Below are positions 45,438 through 54,067 of a DNA stretch of 64,000 nucleotides, in pieces. A program made the translations under genes and the position numbers. The stretch is from assembly GCA_965230495.1 (NCBI GenBank), contig OZ246004.1, positions 2,976,001-3,040,000 of the forward strand. Direction: 5' to 3'. Below the pieces are notes generated by a model. The model worked only from the letters and a program-made list of their open reading frames with translations, searched no databases and was not told the origin of the DNA. Position 1 is the stretch's first letter. Each line of letters opens with the position of its first letter. Source of the stretch: JACJYM01 sp965230495 (GTDB taxonomy: Bacteria > Bacteroidota > Bacteroidia > Chitinophagales > Saprospiraceae).

Positions 45438-45827
45438 TTATACTAAATATGATTTTGGTGGATGGAAAACATCAGGAAGATAGTCATAATGGTAAAAGTT
45501 ATCTCTGTAAATGCTTTTGGTCTTTCGCGAATGGCTATCAATTAGAATCAAAGAAGGGTATTTCCCTATTGAGTAATAATGAATGACTTCATACCTTTCC
45601 TTTTCACCATTTCCAGGGATTTGTTCTTTATCCGGTTCTTCGGCGTTTATAAGTTCTTTTGATAGATAGCATTTTCCACTACACATGGTCATTGGTTTTT
45701 CCCTATTGATACATAATACTTTAGCAATAAAATCTTGATTGATCTTAAAGTCAATAAGGATCCTCATCTTTGTTAAACTAGGAAGCATTAATCCTACTAT
45801 AAATAATATAGAAAATGCTCTTTTCAA
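45438..45827 (-). CDS. Small exported Cys/Met-rich protein, partner of the copper receptor
   Basis: This 129-residue protein has an N-terminal signal or anchor (KRAFSILFIVGLMLPSL). It contains the motif LCINREKPMTMCSGKCYLSKEL near residues 38-59 (M-x-M-C-x-G-K-C). Similar CxGKCYL proteins occur in Bacteroidota beside TonB receptors, as far as I recall. The Cys/Met cluster suggests a metal ligand role, which is inference. The only start is TTG at 45827, because an in-frame stop lies two codons upstream. It is on the same strand as the receptor and 112 bases upstream of it. Confidence 0.65.
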   Translation of the reverse strand: MKRAFSILFIVGLMLPSLTKMRILIDFKINQDFIAKVLCINREKPMTMCSGKCYLSKELINAEEPDKEQIPGNGEKERYEVIHYYSIGKYPSLILIDSHSRKTKSIYRDNFYHYDYLPDVFHPPKSYLV

Positions 45828-45878
45828 ATACGTCTAATCTTTTTACAAAAGTAACCAATTGTTCTCGTTTTTAAGAAG

Positions 45879-46107
45879 GATGAACCGGTCTATATTGTGT
45901 TTGCGGAACCAAAATTTAACAAAACATATGGGGGTGCCCCAAGGATCAACCTCAGGAGCTGTACCTGCTATTTATTTTTCTCTCTGCCTCCTGACAAAAC
46001 AATATATAGACTGGATCTATCAAAATAAAGACTCAGATGTACAGGCCAATCGTATTGTCAAAATGTTGGAGGAGTTAAGGAGTACATGTTTTGGTTGCTT
46101 TACGTAA
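45879..46107 (+). pseudogene. Frameshifted remnant of a YdeI/OmdA-type gene
   Basis: In one frame the segment reads DEPVYIVFAEPKFNKTYGGAP, which aligns with DTVHVILYSEDRTYEAP of the gene at 42477-42953. Then, in another frame, SLCLLTKQYIDWIYQNKD and VQANRIVKMLEEL match the C-terminus of that gene almost base for base (about 45942-46080 against 42800-42940). A frameshift, a short deletion and the missing 5' half make it non-functional. It probably arose by local duplication or by recombination with a related gene. Confidence 0.8.
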
Positions 46108-46248
46108 CGGACGGTTAGTCTATCAAGCTTAGCGACCACATGGGAGTTATGATTTCATATACATTGTTCTATGGCGTTTTTCACTTCTTGATTATAGTCA
46201 ATGAAATTTGGTTTTTTCATTTTGACCTTTGCTTCAAATTTACGAATT

Positions 46249-46857
46249 ATGAATCGAATGTATTTCCTTATCTCTTTACTTATGCTGTCTGTCAACTTAT
46301 GTGTTCAAGCACAAAGTGTTGACTCTACGGAGAAGAAGTGTTTTGTTGGTAGCACATTGTTTATGTTGGCCAACTTGGTTGACGACCCAGAACCGCCTAA
46401 CTACTATCAGCTTAATTTTGGTTATCGAATTACTCCAAAAGAAGTTATTTCACTTGAAATTATTACATGGAATTATTACGAACCATTAGGAGTTCCCTAT
46501 GGAAAGAAAAAGACTGCAACCAACTTTCCAGGAAAAGTTCAAGCATTTGGTGCAGGGTTAGCTTATAAAAGGTTTCTGTGGAAAAGGGCTTATATCCAAA
46601 TTCATTCTACCGCTTTTAAGCAAAATTACTTGAACGAAGAAAATAACAAAATTCAAAGTGGCTTCCAGTTGTTCAATACTGTTCGTCTTGGGTATCAGTT
46701 TCACTTTTTTAACAATCAAATATTTCTTGAGCCGTCCATTGCTTGTACATTTTGGCCTGTCAATACGAATTTGCCCGAATCGTTTCAAGTTCAAGAAAAT
46801 AAATACCCGAAATACTTTTTTGGAGAACCAGGTCTGCATTTTGGGATTAATTTTTAA
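46249..46857 (+). CDS. Hypothetical exported beta-rich (outer-membrane-like) protein
   Basis: This protein is about 202 residues from the ATG at 46249, which gives a clean signal peptide (MNRMYFLISLLMLSVNLCVQAQ). A 16-codon upstream extension would spoil it. The mature part has alternating aromatic and polar strands (YYQLNFGYRITPKEVISLEI, GFQLFNTVRLGYQFHFFNNQIFLEPSIACTF) and ends in GLHFGINF with a terminal Phe. That fits a small beta barrel. No family is recognised. It is the first gene of a three-gene run to 48487. Confidence 0.6.
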   Translation: MNRMYFLISLLMLSVNLCVQAQSVDSTEKKCFVGSTLFMLANLVDDPEPPNYYQLNFGYRITPKEVISLEIITWNYYEPLGVPYGKKKTATNFPGKVQAFGAGLAYKRFLWKRAYIQIHSTAFKQNYLNEENNKIQSGFQLFNTVRLGYQFHFFNNQIFLEPSIACTFWPVNTNLPESFQVQENKYPKYFFGEPGLHFGINF

Positions 46858-46879
46858 CCAAAGTTATTAGACTATTTTT

Positions 46880-47278
46880 ATGAAAAATAAATCCACAAGA
46901 ATAACCTTATCTCTACTATGGACAACTGTAATGTTCTTTATGGTTTTTGCCGATATTTTTTCGATAATGGTTGATTTGGAATTGGGTAATACAATTCAAA
47001 TTCCGTTGGAAGTAAAATCTGCAATGTTTATAACTTCTTTTATGGTTGCGGTTCCAATTCTAATGATTATCGCATCTTGGGTGCTAAATTATAAAATCAG
47101 TCGTATGTCTAATATTTTTGCTGGAGTATTCACTATACTCTTTGTGGTGGGTGGTGGAAGTAAAATGTTTCACTACTTAGTAATAGCAAGTATTGAAGTG
47201 CTATTAATCATCGCAATAATCATTATTTCATTTAAGTGGAAATCGGAAACATTGAAAACAAAACTATCAAACATATAA
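46880..47278 (+). CDS. Small four-helix membrane protein (DUF6326-like)
   Basis: This 132-residue protein has four hydrophobic segments (about residues 8-28, 50-70, 78-98 and 100-118), including LWTTVMFFMVFADIFSIMVDLELG, which is typical of the DUF6326 group. The function is unknown. It lies 22 bases after the preceding gene and 9 bases before the serine hydrolase, and is probably cotranscribed. Confidence 0.65.
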   Translation: MKNKSTRITLSLLWTTVMFFMVFADIFSIMVDLELGNTIQIPLEVKSAMFITSFMVAVPILMIIASWVLNYKISRMSNIFAGVFTILFVVGGGSKMFHYLVIASIEVLLIIAIIIISFKWKSETLKTKLSNI

Positions 47279-47287
47279 AATAACAAT

Positions 47288-48487
47288 ATGATAAAGCAAA
47301 TCTTAATTATTTTGATTGCCATTGCAGCCATCACTTGTAAAAACCCAAATAATCAAAAAGAAAAAACTACGCTGCAAGAAAGTCAAGCTATTTTGGACTC
47401 ATTAACAACAGAGTTAAACGAAATCTACGAGCAAGGTCACATTAATGGATTGTCAGTAGCTATTGTTAATGAGCATAAAACCATATATCAAAACGGATTC
47501 GGTTTTTCAGATATTAAAGTCAAAAAACCATATACTGAAAACACTATTCAAAATATTGCTTCAATATCAAAAACTTTATTAGGTGTTGCACTACTCAAGG
47601 CTCAGGAGTTAGGAAAGTTAAACCTTGATGACCCCATAGATAAATATCTTCCATTTAAGGTTAGAAATCCCTATCATACCGAATTTCCTATAACAATCAA
47701 TCATTTAGCTACACATACGTCTACAATATTGGATACTGAATTTTACGATGAAAGTTACGTTCTAAAAGATGATATTGGCAAGTTGAATATTGATATTCCG
47801 ATGAAAGACTTTTTGAAGGAAATTCTGACCACAGATGGGAAATTTTATAAGAAAGAAGGTTTTCTCAAAAATAAGCCCGGAGAACTTTTTGAATACACTA
47901 ATATTGGAGCCACTTTAGCCGCAATGGTATTAGAATTGGCAACTGGCGAAAAATATGATGACTTTACAACTAAATACATTTTGAAGCCTTATAAAATGTC
48001 AAATTCAGGTTGGTCTTTTGATGCAATTGACTTATCAAATTATTCTATGCTTTATCAAACAGACCAAACAGAATACCCTCGTTACAAATTAATTACTTAT
48101 CCAGACGGAGGGTTTATTACTTCTGCAAATGACCTGAGTTTATTTCTCTCAGAATTGATAAGAGGTTATTCTGGAAATGGAAGTTTACTCAGTAAGAAAA
48201 GTTATAACACATTGTTTAAGGAACAATTGGGAGAAGATAATTATAATGATAGAGGTACAAGGGACTACTCTGATGAATACAATACAGGAATATTTATGGG
48301 GTTTACACCAAATGGGCATATTGGTCATACAGGTGGTGACCCAGGTGTATCGACATTTATGTTTTTCAACCCGAAAACTAAATTGGGACGAATAGTAATA
48401 GTGAATACTGATTTAGAAGAAGAAGGATGGCAACAGTTTCTCGATGTTTGGAACAAACTTGACGAGTATTCTGCACTTTTAAAATAA
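47288..48487 (+). CDS. Beta-lactamase/class C-like serine hydrolase lipoprotein
   Basis: This 399-residue protein has a lipobox (IAAITC, Cys17). The serine beta-lactamase fold carries Ser92-x2-Lys95 (IASISKT), Tyr203-x-Asn205 (FEYTNIGA) and an HTGG third motif near residue 357. It is of the family that includes D-aminopeptidases, esterases and peptidoglycan-active enzymes, and true beta-lactamase activity should not be assumed. It would be anchored in the periplasm or at the surface. It converges with the Crp/Fnr gene, with a 34-base gap. Confidence 0.8.
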   Translation: MIKQILIILIAIAAITCKNPNNQKEKTTLQESQAILDSLTTELNEIYEQGHINGLSVAIVNEHKTIYQNGFGFSDIKVKKPYTENTIQNIASISKTLLGVALLKAQELGKLNLDDPIDKYLPFKVRNPYHTEFPITINHLATHTSTILDTEFYDESYVLKDDIGKLNIDIPMKDFLKEILTTDGKFYKKEGFLKNKPGELFEYTNIGATLAAMVLELATGEKYDDFTTKYILKPYKMSNSGWSFDAIDLSNYSMLYQTDQTEYPRYKLITYPDGGFITSANDLSLFLSELIRGYSGNGSLLSKKSYNTLFKEQLGEDNYNDRGTRDYSDEYNTGIFMGFTPNGHIGHTGGDPGVSTFMFFNPKTKLGRIVIVNTDLEEEGWQQFLDVWNKLDEYSALLK

Positions 48488-48521
48488 TGTCAGCTGGAAA
48501 TGGAAAAAAATGGACGCTGAA

Positions 48522-49106
48522 TTATTTCGGTAATTTATTTGTTAAACGATTGCGAATTCTACTTAATGCTTCTGGGGTTATTCCCAAGTAACTTGCTATT
48601 TGATATTGCGGCACTCTGTTCAACAGTTCGGGTCGTTCACGTTGTAGTTTTTCGTAACGCTTTTCAGGTTTTAGTGTTATAATTTCGGTTAATTGACTTT
48701 GTTTAGCACCCATCATTTCTTCCATTCCTTTTCGACAAAAAGTTTCAAATCGAGGGTGTTTCTGGTAAAGTTCCTTTTCTTTTTCCGAATTTAGAACAGC
48801 TACGGTCGTTCGCTCCCCGCAAACGAAGTTTACCTCTGAGGGAGTTTGATTGGCAATACTATTAAAGTTGATTGCAGATTGACCTTCTGAATAAAACGCA
48901 GTAGTTTTTTCTTCCCCATCAACAAGTTCGTACTCACGGACAACACCCTGAATAACATAATAGGCATTTCTTGCTATTTGACCTTCCTTTATCAAAAATG
49001 CTCCTTTTTTGTAAGTTTTAATTGGGAAACTATTTTCAATATCCATCTTTTCATTTTCTGAAAGTTGAGTTAACTCGGACATTAATTCTACAAGGATATG
49101 TTTCAT
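48522..49106 (-). CDS. Crp/Fnr-family transcriptional regulator
   Basis: This 194-residue protein has an N-terminal cyclic-nucleotide-binding-like domain (GAFLIKEGQIARNAYYVIQGVVREYEL). The C-terminal winged helix has QIASYLGITPEALSRIRNRL as recognition region. There is no FeS cysteine cluster. It is typical of Bacteroidota single-domain Crp-like regulators. The ligand and targets are unknown. An attC-like hairpin lies 37 bases upstream of its start. Confidence 0.85.
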   Translation of the reverse strand: MKHILVELMSELTQLSENEKMDIENSFPIKTYKKGAFLIKEGQIARNAYYVIQGVVREYELVDGEEKTTAFYSEGQSAINFNSIANQTPSEVNFVCGERTTVAVLNSEKEKELYQKHPRFETFCRKGMEEMMGAKQSQLTEIITLKPEKRYEKLQRERPELLNRVPQYQIASYLGITPEALSRIRNRLTNKLPK

Positions 49107-49142
49107 TTATTTTTTCAGTTTTTTAATGCCATAGAACGGTGT

Positions 49143-49197
49143 GTGATATGGAGCGGACGCAGCGTTAGCGTGTCTGATCTCATATCACTTGTTAGCT
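49143..49197. repeat. attC-like imperfect hairpin
   Basis: The outer arms GTGATATG (49143-49150) and CATATCAC (49181-49188) are perfectly complementary. Inside them, GAGCGGACGC and AGCGTGTCTGATCTC pair imperfectly around a short loop. GTTAGCT follows at 49191-49197, like the R' core (GTTRRRY) of integron attC sites, and AAC precedes the 5' arm at 49132-49136 region. Cassette-like segments lie around it. A repetitive extragenic element is the alternative. Confidence 0.45.
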
Positions 49198-49214
49198 ACT
49201 AACTTCTTTAGATA

Positions 49215-49727
49215 TTACCTAAACCAATCTTCATCTTTAACAAAAAGATGCTCAATTCCGCCAAAAGAAAAGTTCGTTGTTAATAAATTCGGGTTCATTT
49301 TTTTCAATTTTTCCTTTATCAACCATGTATTCGTTCTCAAATTGGGGTGAATCCAAAAGTCATTCTTAGTGCCATCTTCTTTTAGATAAAATACTCTAAA
49401 GGAACTTCCAAATGAATTTCCACCAAAACCAGAAAATAACATTGAAGTGATCATATCATTAGAAACATCATCAATTTTTAAACCTTTATAATTGAAAATA
49501 ATGAAACTCTTACCGTTGTAATATACTATATTTCTTGTCTTAACATATACCTAAATGAATATACCTAACACACCAAATAATAAAACGCTAATTGCAATTT
49601 CTGTGGTTTGTACATGCCATAGTATGACCATAAAAAATACACTTAATGCCAGTAAACTAGAAGCCAATATTTTTAAGCCTATAAAATTTGATGTAATTTT
49701 CTCTTTCTGAGTCTTTTGATATTTCAT
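49215..49727 (-). pseudogene. Membrane-anchored protein gene broken by an in-frame amber codon
   Basis: From the ATG at 49727 the frame runs 58 codons (MKYQKTQKEKITSNFIGLK, then two hydrophobic segments, ending FGVLGIFI) to a TAG at 49553-49551. It continues in the same frame for 111 more codons (VYVKTRNIVYYNGKSFIIF and GLKIDDVSNDMITS to VKDEDWFR at the stop). Both parts read as normal protein, so this is one 170-codon gene with a single nonsense change. A functional re-start at 49454 would give 79 residues. No family is recognised. Confidence 0.7.
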
Positions 49728-49791
49728 ACTATCTAATGAATTCCATTTTTAATATTGATTTATGTAACGAAAATAATATATCCATTCGTTC

Positions 49792-49832
49792 CTAAAAACA
49801 AAAAACTCCCACATTTCTACAAACACGGGAGT
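49792..49832 (-). terminator. Rho-independent terminator after the hexosaminidase gene
   Basis: ACTCCC (minus-strand arm at 49832-49827) pairs with GGGAGT (49810-49805) and is followed on the minus strand by a T-rich run (TTTTTGTTTTT). It lies 53 bases after the stop codon of the GH20 gene and before the broken gene at 49215-49727. Confidence 0.7.
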
Positions 49833-49884
49833 AGCATCATTCTATAACTTTATCCTAATGACGTAGGTCATGAGCTATCTAATC

Positions 49885-51555
49885 TTATTTAAATACGTGC
49901 TGAGCATATTTTACTTCCATGGCATCGTATTTCATTTTGAAATGCGTTAATCTCGTTTTAAAATCTGCCCAGTTTTTCTGCTCTTTTTGAGACCATAAGG
50001 CTTCCGACAATGCTGTCAGTCTGGGAAGAAGCATGTATTCTGCCTGTTCTTCAGAAGCAATATACTCTGTCCATAAATTTGCCTGACCACCTAGAATATA
50101 TTGGCGTTTATCCTTTTCCAATTCCTCAGGAATCGGATCAAAAGAGTATACTTTTTCTAGAGGTAAAAACCCTCCTATGGCCAAGGGTTCTTGTTCTTTG
50201 TTTTCCGATTGGTAATGGTCAAAATAACAATGTGAATTTGGACTCATAATTACATTATGTTCCTCTCTGGAAGCTGCCAATCCTCCAGCATTGCCCCGCC
50301 ATGACATCACCGTGGCATTCGGAGCCAATCCTCCTTCTAAAATTTCGTCCCAACCAATGATTTTTTTCCCTTTGCTATTTACAAACTCTTCTACCCTCTC
50401 TATAAAATAGCTTTGTAGCTCATGTTCATCTATTAATCCTTCCTTTCTTTTTCTCGTTTGACAATCAGCACATCGTTTCCAGTTTCCTTTAGGACACTCA
50501 TCCCCACCGATATGTATATATTCCGTTGGAAACAACGCCATGACTTCTTCCAATACGTTTTCGATAAACGTAAAAGTCTCCTCTTTTCCGGCACAGTATA
50601 CATCATTATACACTCCCCATGACTCCTGAACTACTTTGACTTGTCCCTCTGCTATTTGTTCTTTAGAGACTTCTGACATCATATCATTAGGAACCTCGGT
50701 TGGCTCTGAAGGAAAACAGCTTAAAAAAGGATACGAAGCAATCGCAGCACTGCTGTGTCCCGGAAGTTCTATTTCCGGAATGATAGTTATATGTCTCAAT
50801 GCCGCGTATGTAACAATATCTTTGATTTCTTCCTGAGTATAAAATCCTCCATATTTTATGTTATCATTTTGGGTTCCCGGGAAATGCCCAACGATGGTAC
50901 CATTTCTCCATGCCCCAACCTCTGTTAGTTTTGGATATTGTTTGATTTCTATCCGCCACCCCTGATCCTCAGTGAGGTGCCAATGAAAGGTGTTTATTTT
51001 ATGTAAAGCCAGTAAGTCAATATATTTTTTGATAAAATTAATAGAGAAAAAATGGCGACATGCATCTAAATGCATTCCCCTATAAGCAAATCGTGGTGTA
51101 TCATTAATAACTACACAAGGAATCGTTGTCCCGATTGTGTCTTCCTCTATTATTAATTGCTGAAGGCTTTGGATGCCATAGAACACCCCTTTGGCTGTTT
51201 TTCCGGTAATAATAACTTCGTCATGATGAACTACCAGTTGGTATTGCTCATCATGTAGCAATGTAGTATCCCGTTCTAAGCGAATATTTCCTTTTTCTTT
51301 GGTGTCAAAACTGATCTTTTGCCCAATCATAGAACTAAGTAACTCCGCCAGATAGTTTCCTTCAAAATCAAGATTTACACTTCCGGAAACCACCGTATTC
51401 TCATCAACGCTGAATCTACCATTTAGTATCTCTAAGGATTGTGGCTTAGGTATTATAAGGTAATTGTCATCGTTGTTTTTCACCTCCTTCAAACCATCAC
51501 CGCAAGATGACAACAATAGAAGAAAGCCAAAAAGAAGAAATATATATTTAATCAC
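49885..51555 (-). CDS. Beta-N-acetylhexosaminidase, GH20, lipoprotein
   Basis: This 556-residue protein has a lipobox (LLLLSSC, Cys18). An N-terminal GH20b-like domain covers about residues 30-150, and the GH20 TIM barrel follows. The barrel begins FAYRGMHLDACRHFFSINF, then KINTFHWHLTEDQGWRIEIKQYP, and carries the catalytic pair Asp-Glu in YIHIGGDECPKGNW. It hydrolyses terminal GlcNAc or GalNAc from glycans, probably at the cell surface. The start is GTG at 51555. It lies 15 bases after the ABC permease gene. Confidence 0.9.
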   Translation of the reverse strand: MIKYIFLLFGFLLLLSSCGDGLKEVKNNDDNYLIIPKPQSLEILNGRFSVDENTVVSGSVNLDFEGNYLAELLSSMIGQKISFDTKEKGNIRLERDTTLLHDEQYQLVVHHDEVIITGKTAKGVFYGIQSLQQLIIEEDTIGTTIPCVVINDTPRFAYRGMHLDACRHFFSINFIKKYIDLLALHKINTFHWHLTEDQGWRIEIKQYPKLTEVGAWRNGTIVGHFPGTQNDNIKYGGFYTQEEIKDIVTYAALRHITIIPEIELPGHSSAAIASYPFLSCFPSEPTEVPNDMMSEVSKEQIAEGQVKVVQESWGVYNDVYCAGKEETFTFIENVLEEVMALFPTEYIHIGGDECPKGNWKRCADCQTRKRKEGLIDEHELQSYFIERVEEFVNSKGKKIIGWDEILEGGLAPNATVMSWRGNAGGLAASREEHNVIMSPNSHCYFDHYQSENKEQEPLAIGGFLPLEKVYSFDPIPEELEKDKRQYILGGQANLWTEYIASEEQAEYMLLPRLTALSEALWSQKEQKNWADFKTRLTHFKMKYDAMEVKYAQHVFK

Positions 51556-51570
51556 ATTTTGCTAGTTGAG

Positions 51571-52911
51571 TTATCCCTTATAAAACAACCATTTCCCCAG
51601 TTCTTTAAAACTTACTTTTTTCCCATACATAAATATTCCTACCCTATAAATTCTTGCAGCTAACCAGATAAAAAATACCACACTAGCGATAAGAATAACT
51701 ACGGACACTATTACCTGCCACATAGGTGGATCGAAGGGCAGTCTGGCTGGCATTATTATAGGACTAAAAAGAGGAAACATTGACCCAAATACTGCCATGG
51801 TTCCATTAGGACTATCTAGTACGGTGATCATCATCATCAATGCCATAATTACGGGTAGTACGATCGGCATCATCATTTGCTGCCCTTCTCCTAAGTCATC
51901 ACCAATCGCAGATCCTACTGCTGCAAATAATGAAGAATAAATAAAGTATCCTCCCAAAAAGTAGATAATAAACCCTGGGATGATCAACCACCAGTTCATG
52001 GCCATTATTTCCTTTAACACATTTGATAGTTTATCACCTCCTTCCAATTGTTTTTGAACTTCTGCCGCCATTTCCGCTGACTCCGGAGTTAGGGCTGAGG
52101 ATGTATCAATACCTATGAATGCAGAAACAGCAAACATAATTATCGGTATCAGGATAATCCAAATCAACATTTGAGTAAGTCCAACCATTCCCACGCCAAG
52201 AACCTTTCCAAGCATCAGTTGAAAAGGTTTTACGGATGAAATCATCACCTCTACGATTCGATTTATTTTCTCCTCCATAACACTTCTCATCACCATCCCT
52301 CCAAAAATAAAAATGACCATGTACATTAAGAAGCCCATTCCATAAGCCAACGCTCCACTTATACCTGCGGATAGTTTTGACGAGCTGTCTCCTTTTACTT
52401 TATCGTCCTTTTCTGAAATCAATCCATTCTCCAATGTCACATCTGTCTCCAGACTGGCCAGTACCTCCTTATCGATCGTAGAGTTCCTAATCTTATAGTC
52501 TTTGATACTTTTTCCTAGTTTTCTTTCTATCGATTCTATAGAAGTGAAGCTGAGCTTTTCTTTTGCATAGAATTTTACATCTACATCCCGTTGCCCAAGA
52601 CTATCGAGAGCTGGTACATGTACAAAAAGATCGTATCCGTTTCTAATGTAGTTTTCCTTTAGCGAGTCCAAAGGTTCCTGGCTTAAGGTAAAATCAAATT
52701 TTGAACTTTTTACCGGATGTTGTGCCAGTACCCCACTTTCATCTTTGATGACTGCTTGCTTTGCTTTGTTCATTGCTCCAGAAGCCAAATACCCGGATAC
52801 AAACATTAATAAACCAATACCCAATGGTGTTAAAATGGTTAATAAGATAAAAGACTTTTTCTTTACTCTTGTTAGGTATTCTCTTTTTATGATTAGCCCT
52901 AGTTTACTCAT
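51571..52911 (-). CDS. ABC-2 type transporter permease (NatB-like)
   Basis: This 446-residue protein has an N-terminal membrane helix (FILLTILTPLGIGLLMFVSG), a large extracytoplasmic domain (about residues 50-185), and five C-terminal helices. The KINRIVEVMISSVKPFQLMLGKVLGVG segment is the ABC-2 signature region. It works with the ATPase encoded just upstream. NatB-type exporters move Na+ or small solutes, but the substrate here is unknown. The genes are 7 bases apart. Confidence 0.85.
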   Translation of the reverse strand: MSKLGLIIKREYLTRVKKKSFILLTILTPLGIGLLMFVSGYLASGAMNKAKQAVIKDESGVLAQHPVKSSKFDFTLSQEPLDSLKENYIRNGYDLFVHVPALDSLGQRDVDVKFYAKEKLSFTSIESIERKLGKSIKDYKIRNSTIDKEVLASLETDVTLENGLISEKDDKVKGDSSSKLSAGISGALAYGMGFLMYMVIFIFGGMVMRSVMEEKINRIVEVMISSVKPFQLMLGKVLGVGMVGLTQMLIWIILIPIIMFAVSAFIGIDTSSALTPESAEMAAEVQKQLEGGDKLSNVLKEIMAMNWWLIIPGFIIYFLGGYFIYSSLFAAVGSAIGDDLGEGQQMMMPIVLPVIMALMMMITVLDSPNGTMAVFGSMFPLFSPIIMPARLPFDPPMWQVIVSVVILIASVVFFIWLAARIYRVGIFMYGKKVSFKELGKWLFYKG

Positions 52912-52918
52912 ATGGCTT

Positions 52919-53818
52919 CTAGTTTTCGTTTACTTTTTTGATAAAAATGTCATTAATGCTCGGCAGGATCTCATGATAGGATATCACATGTGTTCCATTA
53001 TTGATGGTCTTCTTCAAAAATTCATTGGCTCTATCGATATCATCAAAATTCAAAATATACTCATTGTCTGCTTTATCCTTGAGGCTAATGTTTTCAGCCT
53101 CCAACTGGGCCGTGATATCCTGGTCCGTTCTAATACTAAATAGGTTTTCCTTATTATCCTCTTTTATTTGAGTTACTTTCCCTTGAAGTATTTTCTTTCC
53201 ATTATTAATCAAGGCTATCTCTTCACATATTTCCTCCACCTGCTCCATCCTATGGGTAGAAAAAATTATTGTCGTTCCATTGCGATTGAGTTCATATATT
53301 TCATCTTTGATAAGATTAGAGTTAATAGGATCTAATCCTGAGAAGGGTTCGTCGAGGATCAAAAGTTCAGGCTCGTGAACCACAGTGGCAATAAACTGAA
53401 TCTTCTGTTGCATCCCTTTCGATAACTCTTCAATCTTTTTGTTCCACCAATCCGTAATTTCGAATTTTTCCATCCATTTTTTCAAATTGGCTTTTGATTG
53501 AGATTTACTCAGGCCTTTCAGTTGTGAAAGATATAAGAGTTGTTCTCCAACTTTCATTTTCTTATACAGGCCTCTTTCTTCCGGCATATAGCCAATCTTT
53601 CCAATATGGTCCTCACTTAAAGCTTCGCCATTAAAGTACACCTTTCCTTCATCTGCTCCAGTTATTGCATTAATAATTCTTATCAGCGAAGTTTTTCCTG
53701 CTCCGTTAGGGCCTAGAAGTCCAAATATTCTACCCTTTTCTAAATCAAAACTTACGTCATTGACTGCGGTGTGATTGTGGTACCTCTTGACAACATTTTG
53801 TAATGAAAGTATATTCAT
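52919..53818 (-). CDS. ABC transporter ATP-binding protein (NatA-like)
   Basis: This 299-residue ATPase has Walker A GLLGPNGAGKTSLIRII, Q-loop GYMPEERGLYKKM, the signature LSKGMQQKIQFIATVV, Walker B LLILDEPFSGLDP and H-loop ISTHR-type IIFSTHRMEQVEEI. The PEERGLY Q-loop form is characteristic of NatA-like exporters. It is the first gene of the operon with the permease and the hexosaminidase downstream. Confidence 0.9.
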   Translation of the reverse strand: MNILSLQNVVKRYHNHTAVNDVSFDLEKGRIFGLLGPNGAGKTSLIRIINAITGADEGKVYFNGEALSEDHIGKIGYMPEERGLYKKMKVGEQLLYLSQLKGLSKSQSKANLKKWMEKFEITDWWNKKIEELSKGMQQKIQFIATVVHEPELLILDEPFSGLDPINSNLIKDEIYELNRNGTTIIFSTHRMEQVEEICEEIALINNGKKILQGKVTQIKEDNKENLFSIRTDQDITAQLEAENISLKDKADNEYILNFDDIDRANEFLKKTINNGTHVISYHEILPSINDIFIKKVNEN

Positions 53819-54067
53819 CTGTTTATTTCGAATTTTTTAGCTGCTATACGACAACTTACCAAGAAATATATTTTATGATCCAAAATTAATATTTTTAACT
53901 GATCGTGTTTTGAGATTTCTATAAAAACATATTTATGCTAGACAAAAGGCTTTTCGGTCTTTTAATCACCAATAAATTGTAACTTTATAGTACCTCTTTG
54001 AGTCTAAAGATTGGTCGCTCAAAAAACCAAAAAGATATTAAGCAACTAAAAATTAAAATTTTAAATC

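Noticed and set aside
46089..46140. A second attC-like site (GTAACGGACGGTTAG)
   Set aside because: There is no pair of complementary arms of useful length around it.
46140..46322. 60-codon hydrophobic frame before the exported protein
   Set aside because: It overlaps the better-supported signal-peptide gene at 46249 and has no independent support.
47288..48487. Antibiotic-resistance beta-lactamase
   Set aside because: The SxxK, YxN and HTG motifs show only the broad serine hydrolase family. Most members of this type are not resistance enzymes.
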